DNA of 64,000 nucleotides from an uncultured Myxococcales bacterium (GTDB lineage Bacteria > Myxococcota_A > UBA9042 > DTJE01). The position numbers and the translations under genes are program-made. The stretch lies in NCBI GenBank assembly GCA_903857665.1, contig CAIOFV010000136.1, positions 30,737 to 94,736 on the forward strand. Direction: 5' to 3'. The first letter of the stretch is position 1. The number at the start of each line of letters is the position of its first letter. The notes beneath the pieces were generated by a model that saw nothing but the letters and a program-made list of their open reading frames with translations, was not told the origin of the DNA and searched no databases. Below, one piece after another: positions 16,856 to 24,919 of the stretch.

Positions 16856-19561
16856 TCAATCCCCGCGGGTGGAGGGCACCGCCGTTTCGACGGTCACGTC
16901 CAGGTGCGCGGAGGCGCGGCGGCCGTCGGGCCAGGTCGCCTCGGCCTCGATCCACTGCGCGCCGGGTTTCGCGAACACGAAGATCGGGGTCTGCCCGTCG
17001 TCGGGCTGCAGGCCGGACGCCTCCCAGATGATGTCGGCGGTCGATACGTCCATGCCCGTCACCTGGAGGCGTGGCGTGACTGCGCGGCCGACGCGCACCC
17101 CCTTTTCCGGGGTGACGATGACGGCCGACGCCGAACGCCACGGCTGGCTCTTCAGGGGCGTGCGCGCCATCCAGGCGGCAGCCGCGGCCAGCGCACGTCC
17201 CTGGGGCACGACCGTCGCCTCTGTCTGGACGTTCCAGGCGTCGGTCCACCGGTTGTACAACGGGTAGGGCACGCGCGTGTCCTTGTCGCCGTCGGGCGGG
17301 AAGGCCAGGCGCGAAAGGTCGTGCTCGTATTCGGGCGTCCACGCGGGCCCCGCCGTGATGTCGCCGACCAGGAGGCCCGTCGGGGGCAGGGCCCGGCCGT
17401 CGTTTTGCGCAAACTGGCTGACCACGTTGCGCGGGCGGTTCCGGCCCAGGCCGGTGATGAAGCACACGTCCACGGGGTTCGCGCCCAGGGCATAGTCGAA
17501 GTTCGACGCGGCCACGGCGCGCAGGTCGGGGCGGTCCCGACCGACCGCGGCGACTTCCAGGTCGAAGGCGTTTTCCGGGCTGAAGTACCATGCGGCCGTT
17601 CGGAAACGCTTGTTCTCCAGCGGGAACGACGTCCGGTACGCCGAGGCCAACGCCCACGACGCCAGTTCGTCGCCGACCTGGTCCAGTTCCCTGCGGCACC
17701 GTTGCTGGAGGTCCTTGTCCAGCCGTGCCGCGAAAGGATGGCCCGCCCGCGTCGCCAGCGCGCAGGACCGGGTGGCGTTCCCGTAGCCCTCTGTCATCGG
17801 GACCCACTCCCAGCGGCGGGTCCGGCGGTGGTCGAGCGGGTCGAAGTCCTTCCGGGCCTCCTCGGCGAACCGCTCCTCGCCCGTCGCCAGCCAAAGTTCC
17901 ATGGCGGCCCAGGCGATCTCGTCCGAATCCTGGAACTGGTCGCCGTAGTGGGTCACGCGCTGGTACGAACCCTTCTGCCCGTGCTCGCTCCAGGCCTTCT
18001 GCAGGAACGACCAGCCTTTCAGCGCGCGGGCCAGGTAGTCGGCCGCTTCCGTCGGGAAGTCGCTGCGCATCCGGGGCGACGAACCCGCCTGCGCCAGCGC
18101 GGCCACGGCCGCCGCGGTGGCCGAAGTGTTCTTGGGCAGGACGACCTGGGGGTCGCCGTGGTCGGGCATCACGTTGTCTTCGTAAGGCCGGTTGCGCGGG
18201 TGGACCAGGAAATAGAAGCCTCCGTCGTCGTCCTGCATCCGGGCCAGGAAGTCCGCTTCCCACTTCGCGATCTGCAGCACGTCGGGCTTCCCGTCCCCGC
18301 TTTCGGGCAGGCCCAGGTTGTCCAGGTCCGCCACGCCGGGGAAGGCGTCCACGGCCAGCACCAGCGCGTGGATCAACGCGGCGCTGTTGGTGACGTACTT
18401 GCCGTAGTCGCCCGCGTCGTGGTGCCCGCCGTGGACGTCCACCGGGCCCGGGCGCGAATACGGGAACAGGGCGTGGCGCAGGGAGTCCAACTGCGGCGCT
18501 TCCTGGTCATCGGCGGACTTCCCGTCCTGGAGGCCCGCGAGGCGATCGTTGAAGCGGGCGTCGGCAGGCGAGGGGACCGCCGCGGGTGCCAGGTGGCATG
18601 CACCATGGACGAACCTCGTGAACGGCAGATCCAGCGCGAACCCGCAACGCTGGTGGAACAGCCCCAGCGCCAGCGTGCGGGCCAGCAGGGCGGGCAGCCC
18701 GGGGTCGATCCGGAACCGCGGCGACGCGCCCAGCCCGGCCACCCGCAGGCGGTAGGTGCCCGGCCGGTCCAGCGGCGTGAAGTCGGCCTCGCGGACCTGC
18801 CGGTTCGGCGGGACCTGGTCGTCGAAACCGTCCTCGGTCGTGTGCACCAGTCGTCCGGAGTACGCGACGTCGCCGGTTGCCGCGTCGATGACCTGGAACG
18901 GCGTGCCCTCCTCGACGGGCAGTTCGCCGAGCGTCCCCAGCCACGCCCCCACGGGGGCCCGCTTGGCCGAACCGACCGCGTACCCGACGTGGGCCACGTG
19001 GATCGCCTCCCCTCGGCGCAGGGGATCCAGCCTCGCCACGAGGTCGTCGCCACCCGTCCAGACGTCGCCGGTCGGGTTGCGGACGTGGACTTCCACGCCG
19101 TCGGGCAGAGGCGACGCCAGGCGCAGGTACAGTGCGTTTCCGATCCGCAGATCGCGGCGGCCCTTCGGGGCGAAGGCGGGTCGACGCCTGAAGCCCACTG
19201 CCTCGACCGCCACGGTCGTCCCGCCCGCGCGCACCTCGAAGGTCGGAGGCGCCGGGAGGCTGGCCTGATCCCCCTTGACGAAGTCCCAGGTCGATGGGTT
19301 TCCGCCCTTCAAGGCGCCGTTGAACCAGTCGATTTCGATGACGGACGGCGACACCGCCTGGACGTCCCAGGCCCCCAGCCCAGGCACGTCCAGCGGCGAC
19401 GAACGATCGATCCGCAGGGCCGGATCGAAGGTCGCCGGGGTCCTGCGGGTCGAGGCCCCCGCGCAGGGCGCCAGAGCGGGGATGAGGCCTGCCAGGATCA
19501 GCATGGCCACGAGGCGCGACCGCGATGTGGCGCGGGGGGAAAGTGGCACCGTCACCTCCAT
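16856..19561 (-). CDS. Glycoside hydrolase family 9 (endoglucanase-like) with N-terminal Ig-like domain
   Basis: 901 residues from the ATG at 19561; an alternative TTG at 19600 would overlap the previous stop as TTGA. Residues 1-36 form a secretion signal ending around CAGAS. A CelD-type Ig-like domain lies before the catalytic module (GTYRLRVAGLGASPRFRI is its last strand). GH9 hallmarks follow: GGHHDAGDYGKYV with the catalytic Asp pair, the substrate-loop NFDYALGANPVDVCFITG, and WNVQTEATV with the candidate acid Glu. A C-terminal Ig-like domain of about 120 residues ends the protein. It would cut beta-1,4-glucan-like chains outside the inner membrane. Within an EPS locus it may trim or release the organism's own polymer, as BcsZ does for cellulose; this is inference. 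Confidence 0.87.
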   Translation of the reverse strand: MEVTVPLSPRATSRSRLVAMLILAGLIPALAPCAGASTRRTPATFDPALRIDRSSPLDVPGLGAWDVQAVSPSVIEIDWFNGALKGGNPSTWDFVKGDQASLPAPPTFEVRAGGTTVAVEAVGFRRRPAFAPKGRRDLRIGNALYLRLASPLPDGVEVHVRNPTGDVWTGGDDLVARLDPLRRGEAIHVAHVGYAVGSAKRAPVGAWLGTLGELPVEEGTPFQVIDAATGDVAYSGRLVHTTEDGFDDQVPPNRQVREADFTPLDRPGTYRLRVAGLGASPRFRIDPGLPALLARTLALGLFHQRCGFALDLPFTRFVHGACHLAPAAVPSPADARFNDRLAGLQDGKSADDQEAPQLDSLRHALFPYSRPGPVDVHGGHHDAGDYGKYVTNSAALIHALVLAVDAFPGVADLDNLGLPESGDGKPDVLQIAKWEADFLARMQDDDGGFYFLVHPRNRPYEDNVMPDHGDPQVVLPKNTSATAAAVAALAQAGSSPRMRSDFPTEAADYLARALKGWSFLQKAWSEHGQKGSYQRVTHYGDQFQDSDEIAWAAMELWLATGEERFAEEARKDFDPLDHRRTRRWEWVPMTEGYGNATRSCALATRAGHPFAARLDKDLQQRCRRELDQVGDELASWALASAYRTSFPLENKRFRTAAWYFSPENAFDLEVAAVGRDRPDLRAVAASNFDYALGANPVDVCFITGLGRNRPRNVVSQFAQNDGRALPPTGLLVGDITAGPAWTPEYEHDLSRLAFPPDGDKDTRVPYPLYNRWTDAWNVQTEATVVPQGRALAAAAAWMARTPLKSQPWRSASAVIVTPEKGVRVGRAVTPRLQVTGMDVSTADIIWEASGLQPDDGQTPIFVFAKPGAQWIEAEATWPDGRRASAHLDVTVETAVPSTRGD

Positions 19562-19596
19562 GTCCAGGGTCAGGATGGGGCCAGGGGTGGGGGGCG

Positions 19597-21264
19597 TCAA
19601 TGGGTTCGTTCGATCACGCGCCAGACGTCCAGCGCGCCGTCGAGGATCGCCGTGAAGGTGCGCGGGTCATCGGTGCCCAGGACCTTGCTGCGGGGCAGGG
19701 CGAAGCGGTCGCTGGATCGCTGCAGCCTGCCGGTGACGGCCACCATGGCGGCATCGTACCCGGCCTCGGCCGCCAGTGCGCGATCCCGGGCCGACACCGT
19801 GCCGGGCGTGCCGTAGGGATAGGCCAGGAGGGTCACCGGCCGGCCCAGCAGGAGTTCCAGTTCCGTTCTGGAATCGACGATTTCGTGCCGCGCCTGGCCC
19901 GCATCCAGGCGGGCGAGCGGCGCGTGGGTCATGCCGTGGGAGCCGAGGGTCCACCCCGCGCCAGCAATTTCGCGAACCTGGGCGCCGTCCATCAGCGGGC
20001 GGCGCACCTGGAACGCGGAATGCGCCGCCGTGGCGCCGCCTCGCACCAGGCCGGGCGAAACGAACACGGCGCCGGGTACCCCGTGCCGGGCCAGGATCGG
20101 CGCGCCGTACTTCAGGACGTCCAGGTAGCCGTCATCGAAGGTCACGGCCACGGCGCGGGGCGGCAACTCGGCTTCGCCGCGCAGCCACGCGACGATCGTC
20201 GCAAGATCGACGGGCACGCGGGAGCGGGCCAGTTCCTCCATCTGCTGGTGCAGTTGATCCGGCGTCACGCACCATTCGTCCTCGCTGCGGTGCGACACGC
20301 CGTGGTAGCACAGGATGCGCGGGACGTCGGGGTCGCCGGAACCTGTCGCCCGGGCGAGCCGCGCGGTGGTCTTGCGGGCCAACCCCTTCACGTGGCTGCG
20401 GATCGTCGGGGACGCGGCAGAACGTCCCTCGTCGTCCACCCCGGGCCAGTCGTGGGCCCCCTGGAGATCCGCCGATACGCAGCGCGCCAGGAAGCGCGGG
20501 ATGCCCTCGAAGTAGCGCCGCGACTTGATCGGCTGCTGCGACACGATGAACAGCCACTCCAGCCGGGCCTTGCGCGCCCATTCCGGCGCGCGGCGGAGGG
20601 TGCCCCCCCAGTACTCGAAGAAGCCGCCCACGGCCAGCCACAGGATGCCCTGCAGGCGCGGGTCGTCCAGGCGGCGCCCGATGAAGCGCACCTGCCGAGG
20701 GTTGCCCATGCCCACCATCACGATGTCCGGCTTGCAGCGGGCGATTTCCGACGCCACGGCCTCCTCGCCGGCGACATCGAAGAAGCCGTGTTCGTGGCCG
20801 ACGAACGCGATGTCGGGAAAGCGTGCTGCCATCCGCGAACGGGCCCGCTCGATCACGTCCGGACGGCTTCCGACCAGATACACGCGCGTCCCGGCCGGCG
20901 CGGCGCCGAGCAGCGCGGGCATCAGGTCCGTGCCGTTGAGGTTGGCCGGGAACGGTTTGCCCCTCCGCCACGAGGCCCATGCAAGCCCGGCCCCGTCGTT
21001 CAGCACCAGCAGGCGTTCCTGGAGCAGCCGCCGGAAGTCGGGTTGCTCGTACGCGACGTTCATCGAGGACATGTCGGGGAAGCACACGCCCGCCGTCCGG
21101 TGTTCGCGAAGGCTTTCCAGCAGGGCTTCCAGCGCCCGTTCGCGCGTCCATCGCGGAAAGCGGATTCCAAGGATATCGACCACCGGGGTGCCGTCCGCCA
21201 GTTGACCCGGCTTCACCTCCGGCCCGCTCGCCGGAATCACGTCATCCTGCTTTCGCCCGCTCAT
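19597..21264 (-). CDS. Fusion: WecG/TagA/CpsF glycosyltransferase (GT26) + polysaccharide deacetylase
   Basis: 555 residues from the ATG at 21264 with GGGAG upstream; the longer open frame overlaps the preceding gene and is a shadow. Residues about 25-270 are GT26: NLNGTDLMPAL, VGMGNPRQVRFI, and a RAPEW then LEWLF block. This family adds ManNAc-uronate, ManNAc or a related sugar to the lipid-linked acceptor. From about residue 290 a second enzyme begins: ILCYHGVS, AVTFDDGYLD with the catalytic Asp pair, and GSHGMTH with both metal His, a complete NodB-type deacetylase. I take this as one natural fusion because the linker (about residues 255-290) is in frame with no internal ribosome site I can see. 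It lies 35 bases after the co-polymerase gene. Confidence 0.86.
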   Translation of the reverse strand: MSGRKQDDVIPASGPEVKPGQLADGTPVVDILGIRFPRWTRERALEALLESLREHRTAGVCFPDMSSMNVAYEQPDFRRLLQERLLVLNDGAGLAWASWRRGKPFPANLNGTDLMPALLGAAPAGTRVYLVGSRPDVIERARSRMAARFPDIAFVGHEHGFFDVAGEEAVASEIARCKPDIVMVGMGNPRQVRFIGRRLDDPRLQGILWLAVGGFFEYWGGTLRRAPEWARKARLEWLFIVSQQPIKSRRYFEGIPRFLARCVSADLQGAHDWPGVDDEGRSAASPTIRSHVKGLARKTTARLARATGSGDPDVPRILCYHGVSHRSEDEWCVTPDQLHQQMEELARSRVPVDLATIVAWLRGEAELPPRAVAVTFDDGYLDVLKYGAPILARHGVPGAVFVSPGLVRGGATAAHSAFQVRRPLMDGAQVREIAGAGWTLGSHGMTHAPLARLDAGQARHEIVDSRTELELLLGRPVTLLAYPYGTPGTVSARDRALAAEAGYDAAMVAVTGRLQRSSDRFALPRSKVLGTDDPRTFTAILDGALDVWRVIERTH

Positions 21265-21299
21265 GCGCCCACTCCCGGGTTCCCTGCGGCCGTCTCGGG

Positions 21300-23333
21300 T
21301 CAGTCCAGATCCAGGAAGGCCCGTCGCACGCCGACCAGCACGACGCCGAGGATCGGTGCCTTCGCCAGTTCCAGGTGCTTGACCGCGCGGCGCATCGCGG
21401 AGGCGCGGGTCTTGCCGGCCCGTACCGCCAGGATCACGCCGTCGCAGTTCCGGGCCACCAGTTCCGCGTCCACGGTCGGCAGGGCGGGCGCCGTGGTGAC
21501 CAGCACGATGGACGCCCGCGCGGAGGCCTCGTCGAGCACGTCGCGCATCACGGAGCCGCCCAGCGGCTCGGGCGCCGTGGTCGATCGCCCGCGGGGCAAC
21601 AGCGCCACGCCGGTGAGCACGGTCTTGAGGACGATGTCGTTCATCACGGCGCGATCCCCCTGGATCAGGTCGCCAAGCCCGCGCACCGAATCCTGCCCGA
21701 CGGGGCTCAGGTACTCGAGGCCTGTCGCGTTCCGGGGCTCGCGGACCTCGGCGTCCACCAGCAGCACGCGTTCGCCTCGCTGGCCCAGGGCCGCCGCCAG
21801 GTGCGACGTCACGAGGGTCCGCCCGTCTCCCCGGCCCGCGCTGGTGATCACGATCCGCGCGCCGGCCTTCGGCGCCTTCGCACGAAGGCGCTCGGCCAGC
21901 AACCGCGCGGATTCGACGAGGTGGCCGCCCGGTTTCCACGGCAGGACCAGGCCCTCCCTGCGCACCCACGGCAGCACGCCCAGCACGGGCAGGTCCAGCT
22001 TCGCCCGGACTTCGGCCGCGGACCGCATCCCCGGGTGCAGCGCCTCGAACAGCGTGACGCCCAGAACGCCCATGCCCAGCACGCCCAGGAAGATCGCGAT
22101 GGCCAGCAGCTTGCGCGTGGACTTGGTCGGGTAGACGGGTTCCTCTGCCTCGGCGATCACCTCGAACACGCCGCCTTCGCTGCCGTAGGCGGTCAGCACA
22201 CGGGTCAGCGTGTGCTGCAGCGACATGCGGTCCTGGAGGACGGGCTCGCCCTCGCGCCTGGGTCCCTTGCCCGGGTCGAGCAGGGGCGACAGGGCGCCGG
22301 ACGGCTTTTCCATCATGGCGTTGTGCGCCTTGACCTCGGTCAGCAGGTCCAGCGCGCCGCCGATGTCCGCGACCTTCTGCTGCGACGTCACGCGCTGCAT
22401 GTCCAGGTCGTAGGATCGCAGCAGCGTGGCCTGGAGCAGCGACAGCGTCGAACTGCCCTCGGGGCTCTGGGACGCCATCTGCTGGGACAGCGTGTCGATC
22501 TGGGACTTCCACGCCTTGATCTGGCCGGTGTCCACCGTGACCGCGGCCTGGCTCTTGTAGGACGCTACGGTCCGCTCGAATTCGGCCGGCGAGATCAGGT
22601 CCTGCGCCCGCAGGCTGCGAGCGCGCGAGATTTCCGATTCCCGGCGCGCCAGTTCGGCCATGTTGGCCCGTCGCGACTGGTCCGACGCGATGGCCTGCTG
22701 CAGGCTCTGGAGCTTGAAGGTGGCGTTGCCCTTGCCCTCCTTCGCGGCCTCCTCCTGCTCGGTCTTCGCCTTGTCCTCGAGGCTCGAGATGCGCTCGTTG
22801 AGCTTGTCCGCCTGGGCGTCGAAGTTCTTCAGTTCCGACGCCGCGTGGTCGTACATCAGCCGCAGGTTCACGGCCTGGGCCGCCAGCCAGGCGTCCAGGT
22901 AGACGTCCCGCAGCGTGTTGGCCATCGAGGCCGCCATCGCGCCGTCGTTCCAGGTGGCCCGGATGAACATCAGGCTGCTGTTGTTGGCGGTTCCGACCTG
23001 CATGGCCGCGCCGATCGCGTCCAGCGACGCCTCGATGGACAGCAGCATGCGCACGCGGGCCAGGTTCTGCGTGATCTTGACCTGGTTCTGCTCGGTCTGC
23101 AGCGCGGTGCCGGCGCTGGCCATCTTGTCGCCGACAGGCGTGTATCGCAGCACCGTTTCGGCCTGGTAGGTGCGCCTGCCCAGCAGCGCACCGCCGGCCC
23201 CGCCCGCCACCGCCGCCACGACGAAGAGGATCGCCAGCAGGAGGACGCGCCGCCGGATCGCCGCGAGGATCGTCGGCACGTCGAACGGCAGCTTCAGTTC
23301 TTCGCCCTGGGTTTCGTCGCCGGGACCTGGCAC
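21300..23333 (-). CDS. Wzz/BY-kinase-like polysaccharide co-polymerase with degenerate ATPase site
   Basis: 677 residues from the GTG at 23333, which follows AAGGAGG. There is a transmembrane segment near residues 30-50, a periplasmic Wzz-like region with long coiled coil (residues about 170-300), a second transmembrane segment near 430-450, and a cytoplasmic ATPase-like domain. That domain matches tyrosine autokinases of the CpsD/Wzc type, but the Walker A Lys is Arg (SAGRGDGRT, Arg at about 505) and the Walker B Asp is Thr (VLVTTAP, about 613). Walker A' VLLVDAE is kept. The C-terminus has no Tyr cluster. It probably still controls chain length but may not phosphorylate itself. Confidence 0.85.
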   Translation of the reverse strand: MPGPGDETQGEELKLPFDVPTILAAIRRRVLLLAILFVVAAVAGGAGGALLGRRTYQAETVLRYTPVGDKMASAGTALQTEQNQVKITQNLARVRMLLSIEASLDAIGAAMQVGTANNSSLMFIRATWNDGAMAASMANTLRDVYLDAWLAAQAVNLRLMYDHAASELKNFDAQADKLNERISSLEDKAKTEQEEAAKEGKGNATFKLQSLQQAIASDQSRRANMAELARRESEISRARSLRAQDLISPAEFERTVASYKSQAAVTVDTGQIKAWKSQIDTLSQQMASQSPEGSSTLSLLQATLLRSYDLDMQRVTSQQKVADIGGALDLLTEVKAHNAMMEKPSGALSPLLDPGKGPRREGEPVLQDRMSLQHTLTRVLTAYGSEGGVFEVIAEAEEPVYPTKSTRKLLAIAIFLGVLGMGVLGVTLFEALHPGMRSAAEVRAKLDLPVLGVLPWVRREGLVLPWKPGGHLVESARLLAERLRAKAPKAGARIVITSAGRGDGRTLVTSHLAAALGQRGERVLLVDAEVREPRNATGLEYLSPVGQDSVRGLGDLIQGDRAVMNDIVLKTVLTGVALLPRGRSTTAPEPLGGSVMRDVLDEASARASIVLVTTAPALPTVDAELVARNCDGVILAVRAGKTRASAMRRAVKHLELAKAPILGVVLVGVRRAFLDLD

Positions 23334-23409
23334 CGCGGCCTCCTTCGGTATCGCCGGCAAGGTAGCGCGGCGGACGGCGGATCGTCAAGGATCCGGAGTC
23401 GCTTCGGGC

Positions 23410-24750
23410 CTACCTGGACTCCCCGCGATACGCCTTCGGGAGGGTGCCCAGGGCGCGCTGGTAGGCGGTCCAGGCCAGGCCCACGTCGTACTCGGCGCGC
23501 ACTACCTCGGTTTCCGCATCCGCCGCGCCCTTGCGGGCGTCCATGAACTCGATGGCGTTGCCCTCGCCGGCCTTGTACCGTTCCTCGGCGAGGTGCAGCG
23601 CCTCGTTGGCCGCCCCTACCGTGGCGTTCAGGGGCTGCAGGCGGGAGGTGGTCGCCAGGACCCGCAGCCGGGATTGCTCGACTTCCGCCCGGACGGCCAG
23701 GTCGAACTCCCGCATCCGCACCTTCAACGCCTGGAGGTTGTCCTTGGCTGCCCGGTACCCGTGCAGCGTCGCGAGGCCGGAGAACAGCGGGTAGGTCAGG
23801 CCCACGTTGACGTTCCAGTTCCACGCCAGGGCGTTGATCTTCGTGCCTGCGTCGGTGAATCCCAGGCCGGCCGTCAGGATCGGGAACCAGTCGCCCATGG
23901 CCCGGGTCACCTGGGCCTCGGCCGCCTTCAGGTTGGATTCCAGGCGCGCGCGCTCGGGCCGGCTCTTCAGGGCCTCGTCCACCGACGCCTCCAGATCGAT
24001 CATCGGTTCCCCGCCCAGCACCGGGTCCAGCGGGGCGACCGTGTACGCGAACCGGTCGGACAGCCCGATGGCGGTCAGGAGGGCCGACCGCGACAGGTCC
24101 AGGCCCTGGACCGCGACGCCCAGCGCGGCCTCGGCGGCCTGCGCTTCGGCCTGGGCGCGGATCATGTCCAGTCGCGGGCGGGACCCGACCTTGTAGAACG
24201 CCTCCGAAACCTGGGCGTGCCGCTTGACGGCATCGCGCGTCCGCGTGGCGACGTCCACCAGGCGCTGGGACGCCAGTACCGCGTAGTACGACGTCACGAC
24301 CCGGAACCACAGGTCCAGGCGCGACACCTCGATGCCCAGCGCCGCGCCCGCGACGGTTGCCTGGGCCGCCCGGTAGTTCCCCAGGGTCCGGCCGAAGTCC
24401 CAGATGGGCTGCACCAGCGTCGCGCCGACGGTGAAGTAGTCGTAGGTCGCGCCGCTGTTGGGCGGCCGCTGCGTGTTGACGGGGTTGGCGCCGGGCGTGG
24501 CGGCGAAGTTGGCGGTGGTCCGCTGGTAGCCCGCGGTCACGCCCGCCTGCGGCAGGAAGCCCGACAGGGATACGCCCTCGCCCTCCTTCGCGGCCTGCAG
24601 GTCCAGTCGCGCGGCCTCGATGGCCGGGTGCGAATCGAGCGCCATTCGAATGGCCTCGTCGAGGCCCAGCACGCGGTCCTGGGCGGCCGCCGGAACGCTC
24701 GCGGCCATCGCGACCAGCGGGACGACGAGCGCGAATGTACGTATCTTCAT
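23410..24750 (-). CDS. TolC-family outer-membrane efflux/export protein
   Basis: 446 residues from the ATG at 24750, with GGAGGT five bases upstream. A signal peptide ends at PAAAQ. Two TolC-type repeats are visible: LGLDEAIRMALDSHPAIEAARLDL starts the first, and ASVDEALKSRPERARLESNL starts the second. Long alpha-helical stretches flank them, and PIWDFGRTLGN and PLFSGLATL match the strand-turn motifs. The protein would form a trimeric outer-membrane channel. As the first gene of the reverse set, ahead of the co-polymerase, it may be the EPS exit duct, though a general efflux role cannot be excluded. The 170 bases upstream to the radical SAM gene form a divergent promoter region. Confidence 0.9.
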   Translation of the reverse strand: MKIRTFALVVPLVAMAASVPAAAQDRVLGLDEAIRMALDSHPAIEAARLDLQAAKEGEGVSLSGFLPQAGVTAGYQRTTANFAATPGANPVNTQRPPNSGATYDYFTVGATLVQPIWDFGRTLGNYRAAQATVAGAALGIEVSRLDLWFRVVTSYYAVLASQRLVDVATRTRDAVKRHAQVSEAFYKVGSRPRLDMIRAQAEAQAAEAALGVAVQGLDLSRSALLTAIGLSDRFAYTVAPLDPVLGGEPMIDLEASVDEALKSRPERARLESNLKAAEAQVTRAMGDWFPILTAGLGFTDAGTKINALAWNWNVNVGLTYPLFSGLATLHGYRAAKDNLQALKVRMREFDLAVRAEVEQSRLRVLATTSRLQPLNATVGAANEALHLAEERYKAGEGNAIEFMDARKGAADAETEVVRAEYDVGLAWTAYQRALGTLPKAYRGESR

Positions 24751-24919
24751 ACAGACCTCCGAAGGCTCAATGATAGAGGATGGCCGGGCCAGGGGGGAAA
24801 TGCGCGACCCCCGGGGCCTGCTCCTCCGTCGCTTGCGCCCGCGGCCCCCGGGCGCCCGTCGCGTTGAAAACCGTCCGGCCCGATGGTAGCGTTCCCCCGA
24901 CCGAACGGGCCGCCACGCG

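Noticed and set aside
14204..19816. A 1870-codon open frame on the forward strand
   Set aside because: It runs antisense or out of frame across the polymerase, flippase, HD and GH9 genes. Its Arg/Gly/Pro-rich composition is typical of shadow frames in GC-rich DNA.
21862..21881. Perfect inverted repeat around CGCCTTCG/CGAAGGCG inside the co-polymerase gene
   Set aside because: It encodes ordinary Ala/Lys/Arg residues in a conserved-length protein. The match to the palindromic family is limited to the short CACGAAGGCG core and lacks its ends.
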